Source of the DNA: Marsupella aquatica
Lineage: Eukaryota > Marchantiophyta
DNA: 64,000 nt
Assembly (NCBI GenBank): GCA_973895155.1
Contig: OZ316894.1
Coordinates: 2,604,001 to 2,668,000, forward strand
Direction: 5' to 3'
Below the pieces are notes generated by a model. That model saw only the letters and a program-made list of their open reading frames with translations, ran no database searches and was not told where the DNA came from. Shown here piece after piece: positions 12,721 to 22,427 of this stretch. The number at the start of each line of letters is the position of its first letter. Within the stretch, counting starts at the first letter, position 1. The translations under genes were made by a program, and so were the position numbers.

Positions 12721-13600
12721 ATACCCGTGCATTGCACTAGATGTAGTGACAAAAAAATGATGTGTGTCTCACAAAGATGTAGTGTTGCCCAAGGTGTGGT
12801 TATGAAAAAAAATGTTGTGTCACCCAAGATGTTGTTTAAAAAACATATATGTTGTGTTTATGTGAAAGACACCTCTATGTGTGCGTTGCACAAACTACGT
12901 TGTTATGCAAAACAATGTCAATGTGTAAAAGATGTCATATGTGTAAAAGATGTTGTCTGTGGAAAAGATGTGGTTGCGTAGAACATATTGCTGTGGAAAA
13001 GATGTCGTCTGCAAAAGGTGTCATTTGCCAAAAAGATAATGTTGCAAAAAAGGTGTTGTGTAAAAACTGTTCTTGTGTAAATGATTTAATTGTAGAAAAT
13101 ATGTAGTTGCAAAAAAGAAGTTGATGCAGAAGTGATGTTGTTTGCCAAAACGATGACGTTGTGCAAAATACGTCATTGTGTTAAAAATGTCATTGCGGGA
13201 AAGATGTTTTGTAAAAGATGTCAGGTTGTAGGGAAGATGTCATTGTCAAAAGATGATATTGTGTAACAGATTATGTTTGTGGAAAAGTTATCATCTACAA
13301 TAGCTCAATACCTTGCTCAATCCCCATGTGCTGCACAAAAGATGTTGTTGGGGAAGAGATTTTGTTTGCAGGAAAAAATATCATAGTGTAAAACAATCAT
13401 TTGCAAAAAAGATGTTACATAAGGGATATTGATAGATGTTGTTGTGCAAAAGATTTTGTTTGCATGAAGTCATTGTGTAGATGATGTTATTGGAAAACAA
13501 GATGTTACATAAAAGTATGTCGATGCATAAAATATGTAGATGCATATATATTGTTGTGTAAAGATGTCGTTACGGGAAAGATATCATGAAATTACAAAAA
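12721..13600. repeat. Degenerate ~18-bp minisatellite, block 2
   Basis: About 880 bp of repeating words: aaaagatgt followed by a variable pair, then ttgtgtaaa or ttgcaaaaaa, every 16-24 bp (dozens of copies). Examples are gtaaaagatgtcatatg, gaaaagatgtggttgc and caaaaaagatgttac. Same family as block 1 at 7690-8015. Open frames across it are low-complexity and shift between frames. Confidence 0.75.
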
Positions 13601-13953
13601 AGGCCATTGCAAATAATATATTATTGTTGTCATTGTAAAATAATGTTGCTGTATAAAAGCTGTAGTTGTGACAAAGACATTGTTTTTGAGTTTTCAAGGC
13701 ACAACGTGTGTGCCCAAGGCAAGAGAAAAAGATACATAGATGTGCCAAGGTCTGTAATTTTTTATTTTGAGGGAAGGAGGTGTGTGCCCAAGAAAGAGAG
13801 AAAGATGGGCAGTGGTAGGCAAAGGGCAAGTGCATTCCCTTGGGCAAATGCTAATAAGTGATTCTATTTGAGCTTTAAAAAAAATGGTGGAATGGCTCAC
13901 CTGATAGTCTAATAAACAAGTTTAGTTTTGGCTTGTAGTCCCTGAAAAATATT

Positions 13954-14037
13954 ACACTTATAAAACTGAGGAATTGAGATGTAGACCATATGTTCTATGT
14001 TTGGACTTTGTGCCATTGTCCTCAGTTTTATAAGTGT
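13954..14037. repeat. 19-bp perfect inverted repeat (hairpin)
   Basis: acacttataaaactgagga at 13954-13972 is exactly reverse-complementary to 14019-14037, with a 46-bp spacer. A short direct repeat (ttctatgtttggactttktgccattg, k=g/t; about 13992 and 14052) overlaps it. It could be the remnant of a small inverted-repeat element. Confidence 0.7.
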
Positions 14038-14059
14038 GACATGTAGTAGCAATTCTATG

Positions 14060-16189
14060 TTTGGACTTTTTGCCATTGTTTGCATAAAGCATTCATTTGT
14101 GTTGGAGGTGAATCCTAAGAAGGATAAATCTTCTCTCCTCTATTTCCTGGATTTCTTCCTTTTTTCTGTATCTTATCTCTATTTTCTCATATCAAAAGAC
14201 CTTCTTTTTGTTAGTTGCTTTCTTATTTATTACTTTTGGCACTGCAACCATTAGATTTTGAATGATGGCCACTCCAAAAATTGGTTGGATCTTGTATGAT
14301 AGGTTTTAATTGTGAGCCATAATGCCCTCCCAAAAGACCCCATTTGAGGGGTCACTATTGCTTATAATGAACCCTTTGTCATGACAAATCTATTCTAAAT
14401 TTAGTGGCTTATGGTTGTGCTATGTCAGCAATTTCTAGCACCAATATAAATAGAGATGCTTGTGGCGACAAACAAACACAATTGTTTGTATATTTTGCAA
14501 CTCCAGCAAAACTAATTAGATCCATGAATGGTAAAAACTTAAGGAAATTGAACAAACATGCCAAATACCAAAGAATGTAATAGCTTAACCATTTTATTTA
14601 ATTTTTGGATTATAATATTTTATTGAATTTATTTTGTTAAAACTTACCAAGGACTAACTTTAGCCATTAGATCTGATTGATGGAGGCATTTGAATGGTCA
14701 TTGGCTAATAAAGATGATGCTGGAAAATATCATACAAATGGTCACCAAAAAAATCATAGATCATTGAAGTTTTTAGATACAAATGAGATTAAATGTTTCT
14801 AATTAATTGTTACTGTGTACACTATTATCATGCTATTTATGTGTTATTAGGATAGGTTAGCATCCTAAGATGCATCAAAAGAATTTTCAGCCATAATTTT
14901 CTTGTCTTTAGTTTGGTTGGGGTTGAGATTTTTTATTTTTATCCAGCTTGGAGACCTACTTACTAAATGAATATCCCCAAAATCCCAATATAGATAAATC
15001 TAAATTTTTTGGGGGAAAAAATTGGATTTCTTCAAATATGATTAAATCAAATGAGTACAAGTTCAAGCACAATAATATTGTGTTGATCAATAAATCACAT
15101 AAGTCTAGATAACATATCCCATGTCACACACATCCAATCACATACACAACACCTATAAGAGAATAAGATACAAGTCTAACTCATGTCTACACATGTCTAG
15201 TTCAGTTCTATTTTTGAGGGATAGTTATCCTTTTGTGATGACTCAAAGGATTTCAATTAAGGATTTGATTACTTGTGAACAACCATCTCGAGGTTGGGCA
15301 CTGTAATTTGGCAAGCAAACAAGGTAGGCCGCAGAATAATGCTTTACCCTACAAAAAAACTTAGAATTTAGGAGAACTTGAATCTAAACTTTTATAATTT
15401 CATAATAAATTATTTAAATATTTATTTGTTGATAACGTGAGACGTGACTTTTTAAATTTTATTTTGAATGTAAAGTATATAGAATTTATATGTATGTAAA
15501 TCTATATAAATTTGCTAAATGTTTTTGTATAAATTTCATATTACTATTCACAAAATATTCAGAATAAAAGCCAATTATTCGGGATACTTTCTGTAATCCT
15601 ACTCCAAATATATGAAAACAATATTCCCACCATTGAAGGCCAGAACTAACATCCCACAATTGAATCCAAGGTGGCTGAATTATTGTTCAAGCCATGGAGA
15701 GGCATGCCAACCAATCAGCCATTGTGGAAGCTAACATTGGGAGACTGGACCAAGTTGTGAAGCTTCCCAAATTCCTTAAACCCATTATCTCACTAACGTT
15801 GCTACGAAGGATGAGTTTACTAAGAAGTGACCTCATGTGAAAGGTTGGGTGGAAAGACCTTTCATTCCGATGTCCTAGGAGAATAATAGGTGCAAGAGCT
15901 TGCTCCTAAGCACAATTTGTTGCCTTGACATTTGACAATAATTTTGGGTCATCTGATTCCTGTGTCTATATGAGACTTCACAAAAATTTCCATGGAAAAA
16001 CAAATCATAAAGACAAATGCAATCCCACATGTGAAAGCAGAGTTGTAAAAGCACAATGAGAAATTCAATTTGATTGAACCTGTCATATACTTCATTTGTC
16101 CGTATTAAATTCTCTTTCAGCAGCCCAAAGACGCATGACTTTGTGGTAGTTCACTTGAATTAAGACTAATAGGTTTTGGGTTTAACTAT
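14060..16189. other. AT-rich intergenic DNA left of the retrotransposon
   Basis: No gene recognised. Strongly AT-rich between 14500 and 15600. It contains one LTR relic (15113-15205), listed separately. Confidence 0.5.
15113..15205. repeat. Diverged relic of LTR segment A
   Basis: The stretch acatatcccatgtcacacac through tcatgtctacacatgtctag follows segment A of the neighbouring gypsy element (gtcacatacatccaaacata through tccacacatgtccaaaac) with many substitutions and small gaps. It keeps the same word order and orientation. It looks like an older solo LTR or fragment of the same family, about 1 kb from the present insertion. Confidence 0.5.
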
Positions 16190-16193
16190 TGTG

Positions 16194-16796
16194 TGTCGTG
16201 CGCATACATATCGCTACACAACATACATCGCTTGTCACATACATCCAAACATAGTCACGCTGCCACATCACAAACACAAGAGAATGGAATACAAGTGGAA
16301 CTCATGTCCACACATATCCAAAACCCACAATAATCTCCATACAATCGGCACAACGATCCCGGTCAACAATACCCCATCGATCCCGCACCGATCCGATCAC
16401 ACACGTATGTCAAGCCAACACACCTTGCACTACTCAAGGAATCCACGTTACACAAGCGGAGCTCACAGCCACCATAGCCACTCAAGCTCCTCTCTCTCCA
16501 AGGCTCAACATTGAAAGATGACCTTTCAATGCCTCACAAGTGAGAAGTACCCTCTCACACAAACCTGACGGAACCTTATCAGCTCCAATAGCACTCATAC
16601 CAAACGTACATACTCTAATAGCACGATATACTACTATACTAATCAGAATGGTGTGACAGCTGTCGTGCGCATACATATCGCTACACAACATACATTGCTT
16701 GTCACATACATCCAAACATAGTCACGCTGCCACATCACAAACACAAGAGAATGGAATACAAGTGGAACTCATGTCCACACATGTCCAAAACCCACA
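16194..16796 (-). repeat. 3' terminal repeat region, arrangement A-B-A'
   Basis: Read on the plus strand: segment A (16194-16329, starts TGTCGTGCGC, ends CCCACA), segment B (16331-16658, ends GTGTGACA), a 2-bp joint, then A' (16661-16796), which differs from A at about two positions. Period A to A' is 467 bp. A purine tract on the minus strand abuts A', which suggests that the true LTR starts (minus strand) with TGTGGG inside A'. The family LTR would then be A followed by B, about 467 bp, with an extra A at the outer end. Confidence 0.8.
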
Positions 16797-16798
16797 AT

Positions 16799-16807
16799 CG
16801 CCCCCCT
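16799..16807 (-). promoter_or_regulatory. Polypurine tract next to the 3' LTR
   Basis: On the minus strand AGGGGGGCG lies directly before ATTGTGGG, the start of segment A'. A G-rich tract immediately before an LTR is the expected plus-strand primer site. Confidence 0.6.
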
Positions 16808-16971
16808 AGCTGGGAGTAAGGTCCCCTAACTCTAGCTAGCCATGAGTTCTACAAGGTTGATATACACCTTTTTAGGTGTGAAGATCAGGAGGTCGGGTGC
16901 AAGTGAGCCCCATCGATCACCTACCTGCAATCCATATCTGCCAAGAGAACACAAATGATAACTAGTCGGCT

Positions 16972-19900
16972 TCACCGACATTGAGGACACAACCATGATC
17001 CACTAGGAATCACCTGCAATGGTGGTGTCAAACATGACATGTGCCATCCTCTAGAACACTTATCACAAATCAACATAGTAGCTGCTCCCTGAGCAGATCC
17101 ACACAACATACATTTCAAGCCAGCACGAACATGTGCCAAGCTTGGATCTACTGTACCATCAATGTTGGGAAGGTGACATGGTGCACAGTTGCGCACATGA
17201 TCCTTCCAAACCATACCATCGCGTCCCTCCAACATCAGGACACTAGAAGGCAACACTTCACGCACACGTAAGATTGTTCGGCCTGCGGTCACATCAAGTG
17301 TCGTGGGTGCTGTCTGCTGCAAATAAACATAATCACCATGATGAAATCGTCGAATGCTTGCACGGTAACCTCCTCCACGAATAGTGGCATACCTCAAAGT
17401 ATCACGATGTTGGGCAATGGCAAGGTTATCAAAAGCCATGGGCATCACTCTCTAAAATACCCGTGCTCTCTTTGAACACACCTTGACCCAAACATCAGGA
17501 TCATCCAAGTTCACAACTGGTGCAGCATCACGACGAATAGCTGCTGGCAAATCTGGCTCTCTACCATAGAGCAAAAAGTAGGGTGAGAAGGATGCAAGTG
17601 ATGCTTGCCGACTGAAACGGTAGCCCATAGCTAACCAAGGTAGTTGGAGATCCCAATCTCCTAGATGACCAACCTGCAAGCCATACTTACGCAATCCTCT
17701 CTTCACAGTTTGCACAACTCTCTCAGCTAATCCATCTGCCTCAGGATGATCACGAGAGGTAGTACGATGATCAATCAGAGCTTGTTCACACAAACTCTCA
17801 AACTCTCCACGGAACTCAGTTCCCTGATCAGTCAACACCTCAGCTGGTGCTCCAAAATGATTGAGTACACGATCCAAAAATGTAGCAGCAACTCCTCCAC
17901 TGGCTTTATCTGGCAACACCACGAGCTCAATCCACTTGGAGAAGTGTTCTACCATGACCAAAATATACCGATTATGGCGTTGGGTAAGAGGTAATGGACC
18001 AGCAAAATCCAAACTCCAACGATATCCCAAACCCATGATCGGTAACGGGTGCAACTGGGGAGTGGGAGCATTAAATGATGCTCTCACTCTATCACTTACC
18101 ACAAACTTAGCTATCAACTGCTGGACATGAGTGTGCATATCACGCCACCAATATTGTGTCTGCATCAAGCTGTAAGTGCGCTTCACACCAAAGTGACCCA
18201 ACTCCTCGTGCGCATGTCGCACCAAATGTACTCGTTGTGATGGTTTTGGTACCACCAACATCCTACCATCATGCAATACTCTTAAAAGATGGTTTCCCTC
18301 CCATCGAAACCTCTTGGCTCTCTGTAGAACCCTGTCACGTTCCTTGGCATCAACACTGCCAATAATAGAATTACTGCGCAGATATTCCAACACTCTCACA
18401 TCATTGTGAATATCTTGCTGTCCAGAAGTTACCTCACCAACATCCACATCTGAAGACTCATCATCCACTCCATCCAATGAGGTAGAGTCCACAGATCCAC
18501 TGTATGCTGGCACCCAACAAAGAAAGGCAGATGCATGCCATCCTGGCACCATCTCCTTATCTGACTCATCATGCCATCTGGCTTCAGTCTCATCCTGCTG
18601 ACTGGTACATGGATTGCGGCTTAATCCATCTGCATCCAAGTTCACTTTTCCAGGCCTATGCACCACCTGGAAATCATACTCCTGTAACAACAATGCCCAT
18701 CGTGCAAGCTTCCCTGTAAGCTTGTCAGACTTCATTAACCACTTAAGAGGCTGATGATCAGTGATCAAGGTGAAGGGGTTACCAAACAAGTAGCAACAAA
18801 AGTGTGCAACAGCCCACACTGCTGCCAAACACTCTCCCTCATAAGAGCTATACTTAGCCTCTGCTGAATTGTTTGATCTACTGGCATAAGCCACAACAAA
18901 CTCATTCCCCTCATCATCCTTCTGAGTCAGCACTGCTCCAAGTCCTACTCCACTCCAATCAGTGTGTAGCTGAAATGGTCTGCCTGAAATGGGTCTTCTC
19001 AAAATAGGGGATGATGCCAACCTTTGCTTCAACTCCTGAAAGGCATGCTCCTGGTCATCACCCCAAATCCATTCCTGATCCAACTTAGTGAGTATGGTCA
19101 AAGGTTTAGCAAGCTGGCTAAATCCTTTAACATACCTCCTGTAGTAGCTCACCAATCCCAAGAATGCACGAACTCTACTCACATCAGTAGGACAAGGAAT
19201 CTGTGTAATGGCCTCCACTTTAGTCTGCTGTACACCCAATCCCCCTGGGTATATGGTGTGGCCCAAATACTCAATCTGGTCTTGGAAGAACTTACACTTG
19301 CTAGGATGGAGCTTCAACCCATGTGCTCTCAATCTCTCCAACACAGTCTGCAAGTGCTGCTGATATTCTTCCACAGTAGAAGAATAGACCATAATATCAT
19401 CAATATAACATCTGACAAAATCCAAACCTGCAAGGATTCGATCCATGACTCTCTGGAACTCAGCTGGTGCATTCTTCAACCCAAATGGTAAGAATAATCA
19501 TTGATACAAACGATCTTTGCCATAAGAATCAATCCCCCAGAATGCTGTCTTGGACCTGTCAGCATGCCTAATTGGAAGCTGATGGTATCCTGCCCTCAGA
19601 TCCAATGAACTAAAAACCTTTGCATGGCCCACAACATCAAAGATCTCCTTAGGTGTGGGCATGGCATATCGATCAGATTTTGTCTGGCAATTAATAGGTC
19701 TGTAATCACCACACATGGGCCTATCTGTGTAATTGCCATGCACATCCTTCTTGGCTGGCATCACTGTGGCAGATGCATACTCCCCATATGAAATCTCCAC
19801 CAATCTAGCCTCCAACAAATCTTGAGTTCTGCTTTGAATCAGAGCTCTCTCCATGTCACTATAATGGTATGGTCTACGAAAGATTGACGCATCACTAGCC

Positions 19901-20097
19901 AATTCAATCTGAATACCAGGGCCCTTCAATGTCCCCAAATCCTTCATGCTGAATGCAAAACAATTCCAATAACTCTTCAGGAATTGATGCATGCGACGTC
20001 TCTCCTCCCCTGTTAACTTAGGGCCAAGCTGTGGTTCCCAACTCTCCACCAAATTCCTAATATCTCTTTGTAGGGTAGAAGAGATAGCCGATGATTG
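16972..20097 (-). pseudogene. Retrotransposon pol: RT, RNase H, integrase, PHD finger
   Basis: One frame runs through 1,040 codons with only two internal stops: TGA at 19498-19500 (at a position usually Trp, before LFLPFGLKNAPAEF) and TAG at 17452-17454. RT: RPMCGDYRPIN, SSLDLRAGYHQLPI, active site YIDD (19396-19407), SKCKFFQDQIEYLGH. RNase H: LHTDWSGVGLGAVLTQ, YEGECLAAVWA, ITDHQPLKWL, ending DGLSRN. Integrase: zinc-finger start VRHAHEELGHFGVKRT, but the usual C-x2-C pair reads FVVS; the catalytic triad is preserved in SLDFAGPLP, VLTDQGTEF and ADGLAERVVQ. The C-terminus (16972-17130) is a PHD finger with all eight ligands: CMLC, CDKC, WHMSC, CPQC. Relatives usually end in a chromodomain or nothing. 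The frame ends TGA/TAG-like just beyond the last ligand. Confidence 0.92.
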
Positions 20098-21321
20098 CTA
20101 TTTAGTAGTAGATTGAGCAGTCCCTTCCTGCTCAATAATCTGTCCAGCCTTGGCCAATCCTGCCATGGGTCCATGGATTGTCTGCTCGCCCCCAGCTGTG
20201 GTCAATACTGTCTCAGTGAACCGCAAGCTCACCAAGGGACAATCAGTAATTCCAGCAGAGCGCATCCGCAACTGTTCAGCTACTCCCAAGCTGATAATCC
20301 AAGTCAAACAATTCAGGTCCATTGCTTGACCAAGAACCTGGCGCCGCAAACCCTTTGACATAAAGGCAATTGCAGTGGTGCCAGTCAAAAATCCCATAGC
20401 ACGCTCTCTCTCATCATCAGTAGGCTCCAGTAACTGCTGGAGAGCTATGTCCCACACAAGTCCAGGGCCACCTCCTCTGAATGCATATGAAGCAGAGTGG
20501 CTGACAAGAGTGGGTAATGCACAACGTGGGCGCCCAACTGCATTGACCACTGCCAATGGAGGTCTATCAGGTTGGGTCACACCCTGTGCACGAGGCCCTG
20601 GATCCAAAATATCATCCACCACTAAGGCTGGTGAGCGTGGAATGCTGTCAAATGCGCGCTTCAGCACCTCACATGGGATCAAATTGGTCCACCACAAGCG
20701 TGGACGATGTGCACGAGAACCCACACGTGCAGCATCCAATAACACATCAGGTCCAATCCAAGACCTCACCTGGTGAACATTGACAACAATCCAACTACGA
20801 TCATCACCTAACAATGGCACATTCTCTAAAATGTATGTTGGAGACTATGTCTGATGTAGCTGGAGATGACGCAACACTCGTAACATCTCCCAAAATAGTG
20901 CAGAGCGTGGATCATGAAGTCCATGCCCAACGCCAGCTCTAGATTGGCCCTGAGATGGCCAACCAGCAATCACCAAATCAATGGGGCCAACATGATGTAG
21001 ATGATCCGCCCCCAACAATGAAATATCAGCAGGTAGTGCATGCTGATAACCATGAACAGCATCCACTAGCAGCAATTGTGGATATCTATCCACCAACATA
21101 GCCACATGCCGCAATGAGACCTTCCATGCTGTCTCATCTGTCTCCACATACAAATAATGACGCACAGGAATTCCTGCAAGAACAGCAGCCAATCCAGTGC
21201 TAATCCCACCAAAAAGATCTAACAAACAAATACCCTCCGGTGGATATTGCCAAGCAATAGGAGTGGTATCCAATGGTGAAAGAGTCACAGGTCCATCTGC
21301 AAGAGACTGCTCTGCTCCTGA
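20098..21321 (-). pseudogene. C5-cytosine DNA methyltransferase domain (DNMT3-like) of the retrotransposon
   Basis: Same frame as pol, bounded by TAG codons at 21322-21324 and 20098-20100, with one more TAG at 20845-20847 inside. Motifs in normal order: I, LDLFGGISTGLAAVLAG (from about 21222); IV, AGWPSQGQSRAG, where the catalytic Cys of PCQ is Ser (codon TCT, 20953-20955); SALFWEMLRVLR; VI, ILENVPLLG with the ENV Glu at 20824-20826; VIII-like, DAARVGSRAHRPRLWWTN; a target-recognition stretch; then LLEPTDDERERAMGF and LGQAMDLNCLTWIISL as motif X. The pairing LFWEMLRVLR/ENV and AHRxRxxW resembles DNMT3 rather than DNMT1/CMT. The order is not permuted as in plant DRM. Known DNMTs transfer methyl from S-adenosylmethionine to cytosine C5; this copy should be inactive. 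Confidence 0.88.
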
Positions 21322-22427
21322 CTATGGTGTAAAAGCATGACGCCATGCATCATGTACCAATCGTGCTGCTGCCTGTGGCAAGGCTTGTGTAGTGCCCACA
21401 CTGGTGGCACAACACTGCCAACAGGTAATCCTCGCATCATGTGCTCCTCATGAGACTCCTCCAATGGTGGAACATCGGTTGCATGCGCATTACCCTCAAT
21501 CAAATCATCAGGTCCAGCAATTAGACCACTGAATGCTGCCAAAGACAATGGTGTGGATTTAGGGCCTCCCACAGGTCCATTAAATCTCACTGGCAATTTG
21601 CTCAATCGAGCATCTCCTGACTGCCAATCAGGTCTATATGACACTGATTCCTCCCAAAAATCAAGAATAAATCCCATGGGGTAGAGCACTGTACATCCCA
21701 CCAACACATCATATGACTCTGCCTTAGTCAAAATAGCTCGCGCCTGTATCTGTGAGCTATCTATGGTATGACTTTCTTGAATCCTCAAATCAAGTGGTCT
21801 CCTGGTGATATGCTGTGTAGGTGTAGGTCCCCCCAATGAAGTCTGAATGGGAAAGGGACAATCCTCCAAATCCTCTGGACGCAATCCCAATCCACGTATG
21901 GCAGACTTCCCCAACATCAAGGGCTGAGCACCAGTATCCAGTAACACTCTCTCTGGCTGGTATACTACTCCAGAAGGCCCAACTAATCGAAAGATACCAC
22001 TCCGATTATCCAATGACACAACACTAGGTTTAAACCTAGTCCTCTCAAATGCAAGGCGTGCTGGTAAATCCACCAACCTTGCTGCTGCTGCATGCCATGT
22101 CTCACTAGTAGTAGTAGGTGGTATGGTCTTCACTGCTTCAACACTGCAAGCTGCTTCTGCATGGGAAGCAACAACTGGAGTGTCCTCACAGAGTGTAGCT
22201 GCCAATCTGAACATTTCTGCAGGACCAACTCCCAAGTTCAGCATGTCTGTCGCTGAAAATAATGGGGTGCGTACTATGGCAGTAGCCACCCCCAACAGGG
22301 TACCTGTCATCCCTACTGTATCACTACCGGATTCTGCCAACTTACCCACGCCAGGGTTTGTCCGAACCGGGTTCATAGAGGTAGTCTGAACTGTCTCTGA
22401 CAATGTAAAAGACTGAGGAAGCTTTGT
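21285..22427 (-). pseudogene. Retrotransposon aspartic protease region
   Basis: In frame with the end of gag after the TAG at 22428-22430. Residues VLLDTGAQPLMLGKSAIRGL (DTGA at 21930-21938) are the retropepsin active site, followed by an ILTKAESYDVLVGCTVLYPMG stretch typical of gypsy-type pepsins (the D-V-L-V-G flap/dimer region). The annotated frame ends at TGA 21285-21287, but the downstream DNMT frame is already sensible upstream of that point (TTQALPQAAARLVHDAWRHAF), so a frameshift lies near 21400-21440. Upstream residues are Ser/Thr-rich linker. Confidence 0.8.

Noticed and set aside
12727-13106. Cys/Lys-rich open frames across the minisatellite
   Set aside because: They are translations of the repeat words (aaaagatgt, tgtgtg) and shift frame with unit length.
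16194-16796. Independent TRIM-type mini-element (A as LTR, B as interior)
   Set aside because: Segment B also forms the right end of the gypsy element and the purine tract abuts A', so both belong to the gypsy termini; kept only as an alternative.
21285-21290. Programmed -1 frameshift between the protease frame (TGA) and the DNMT frame (GTG ACT overlap)
   Set aside because: The DNMT/pol frame is already protein-like well upstream of this overlap, so the real frame change is an earlier indel near 21400-21440 and the overlap is incidental.
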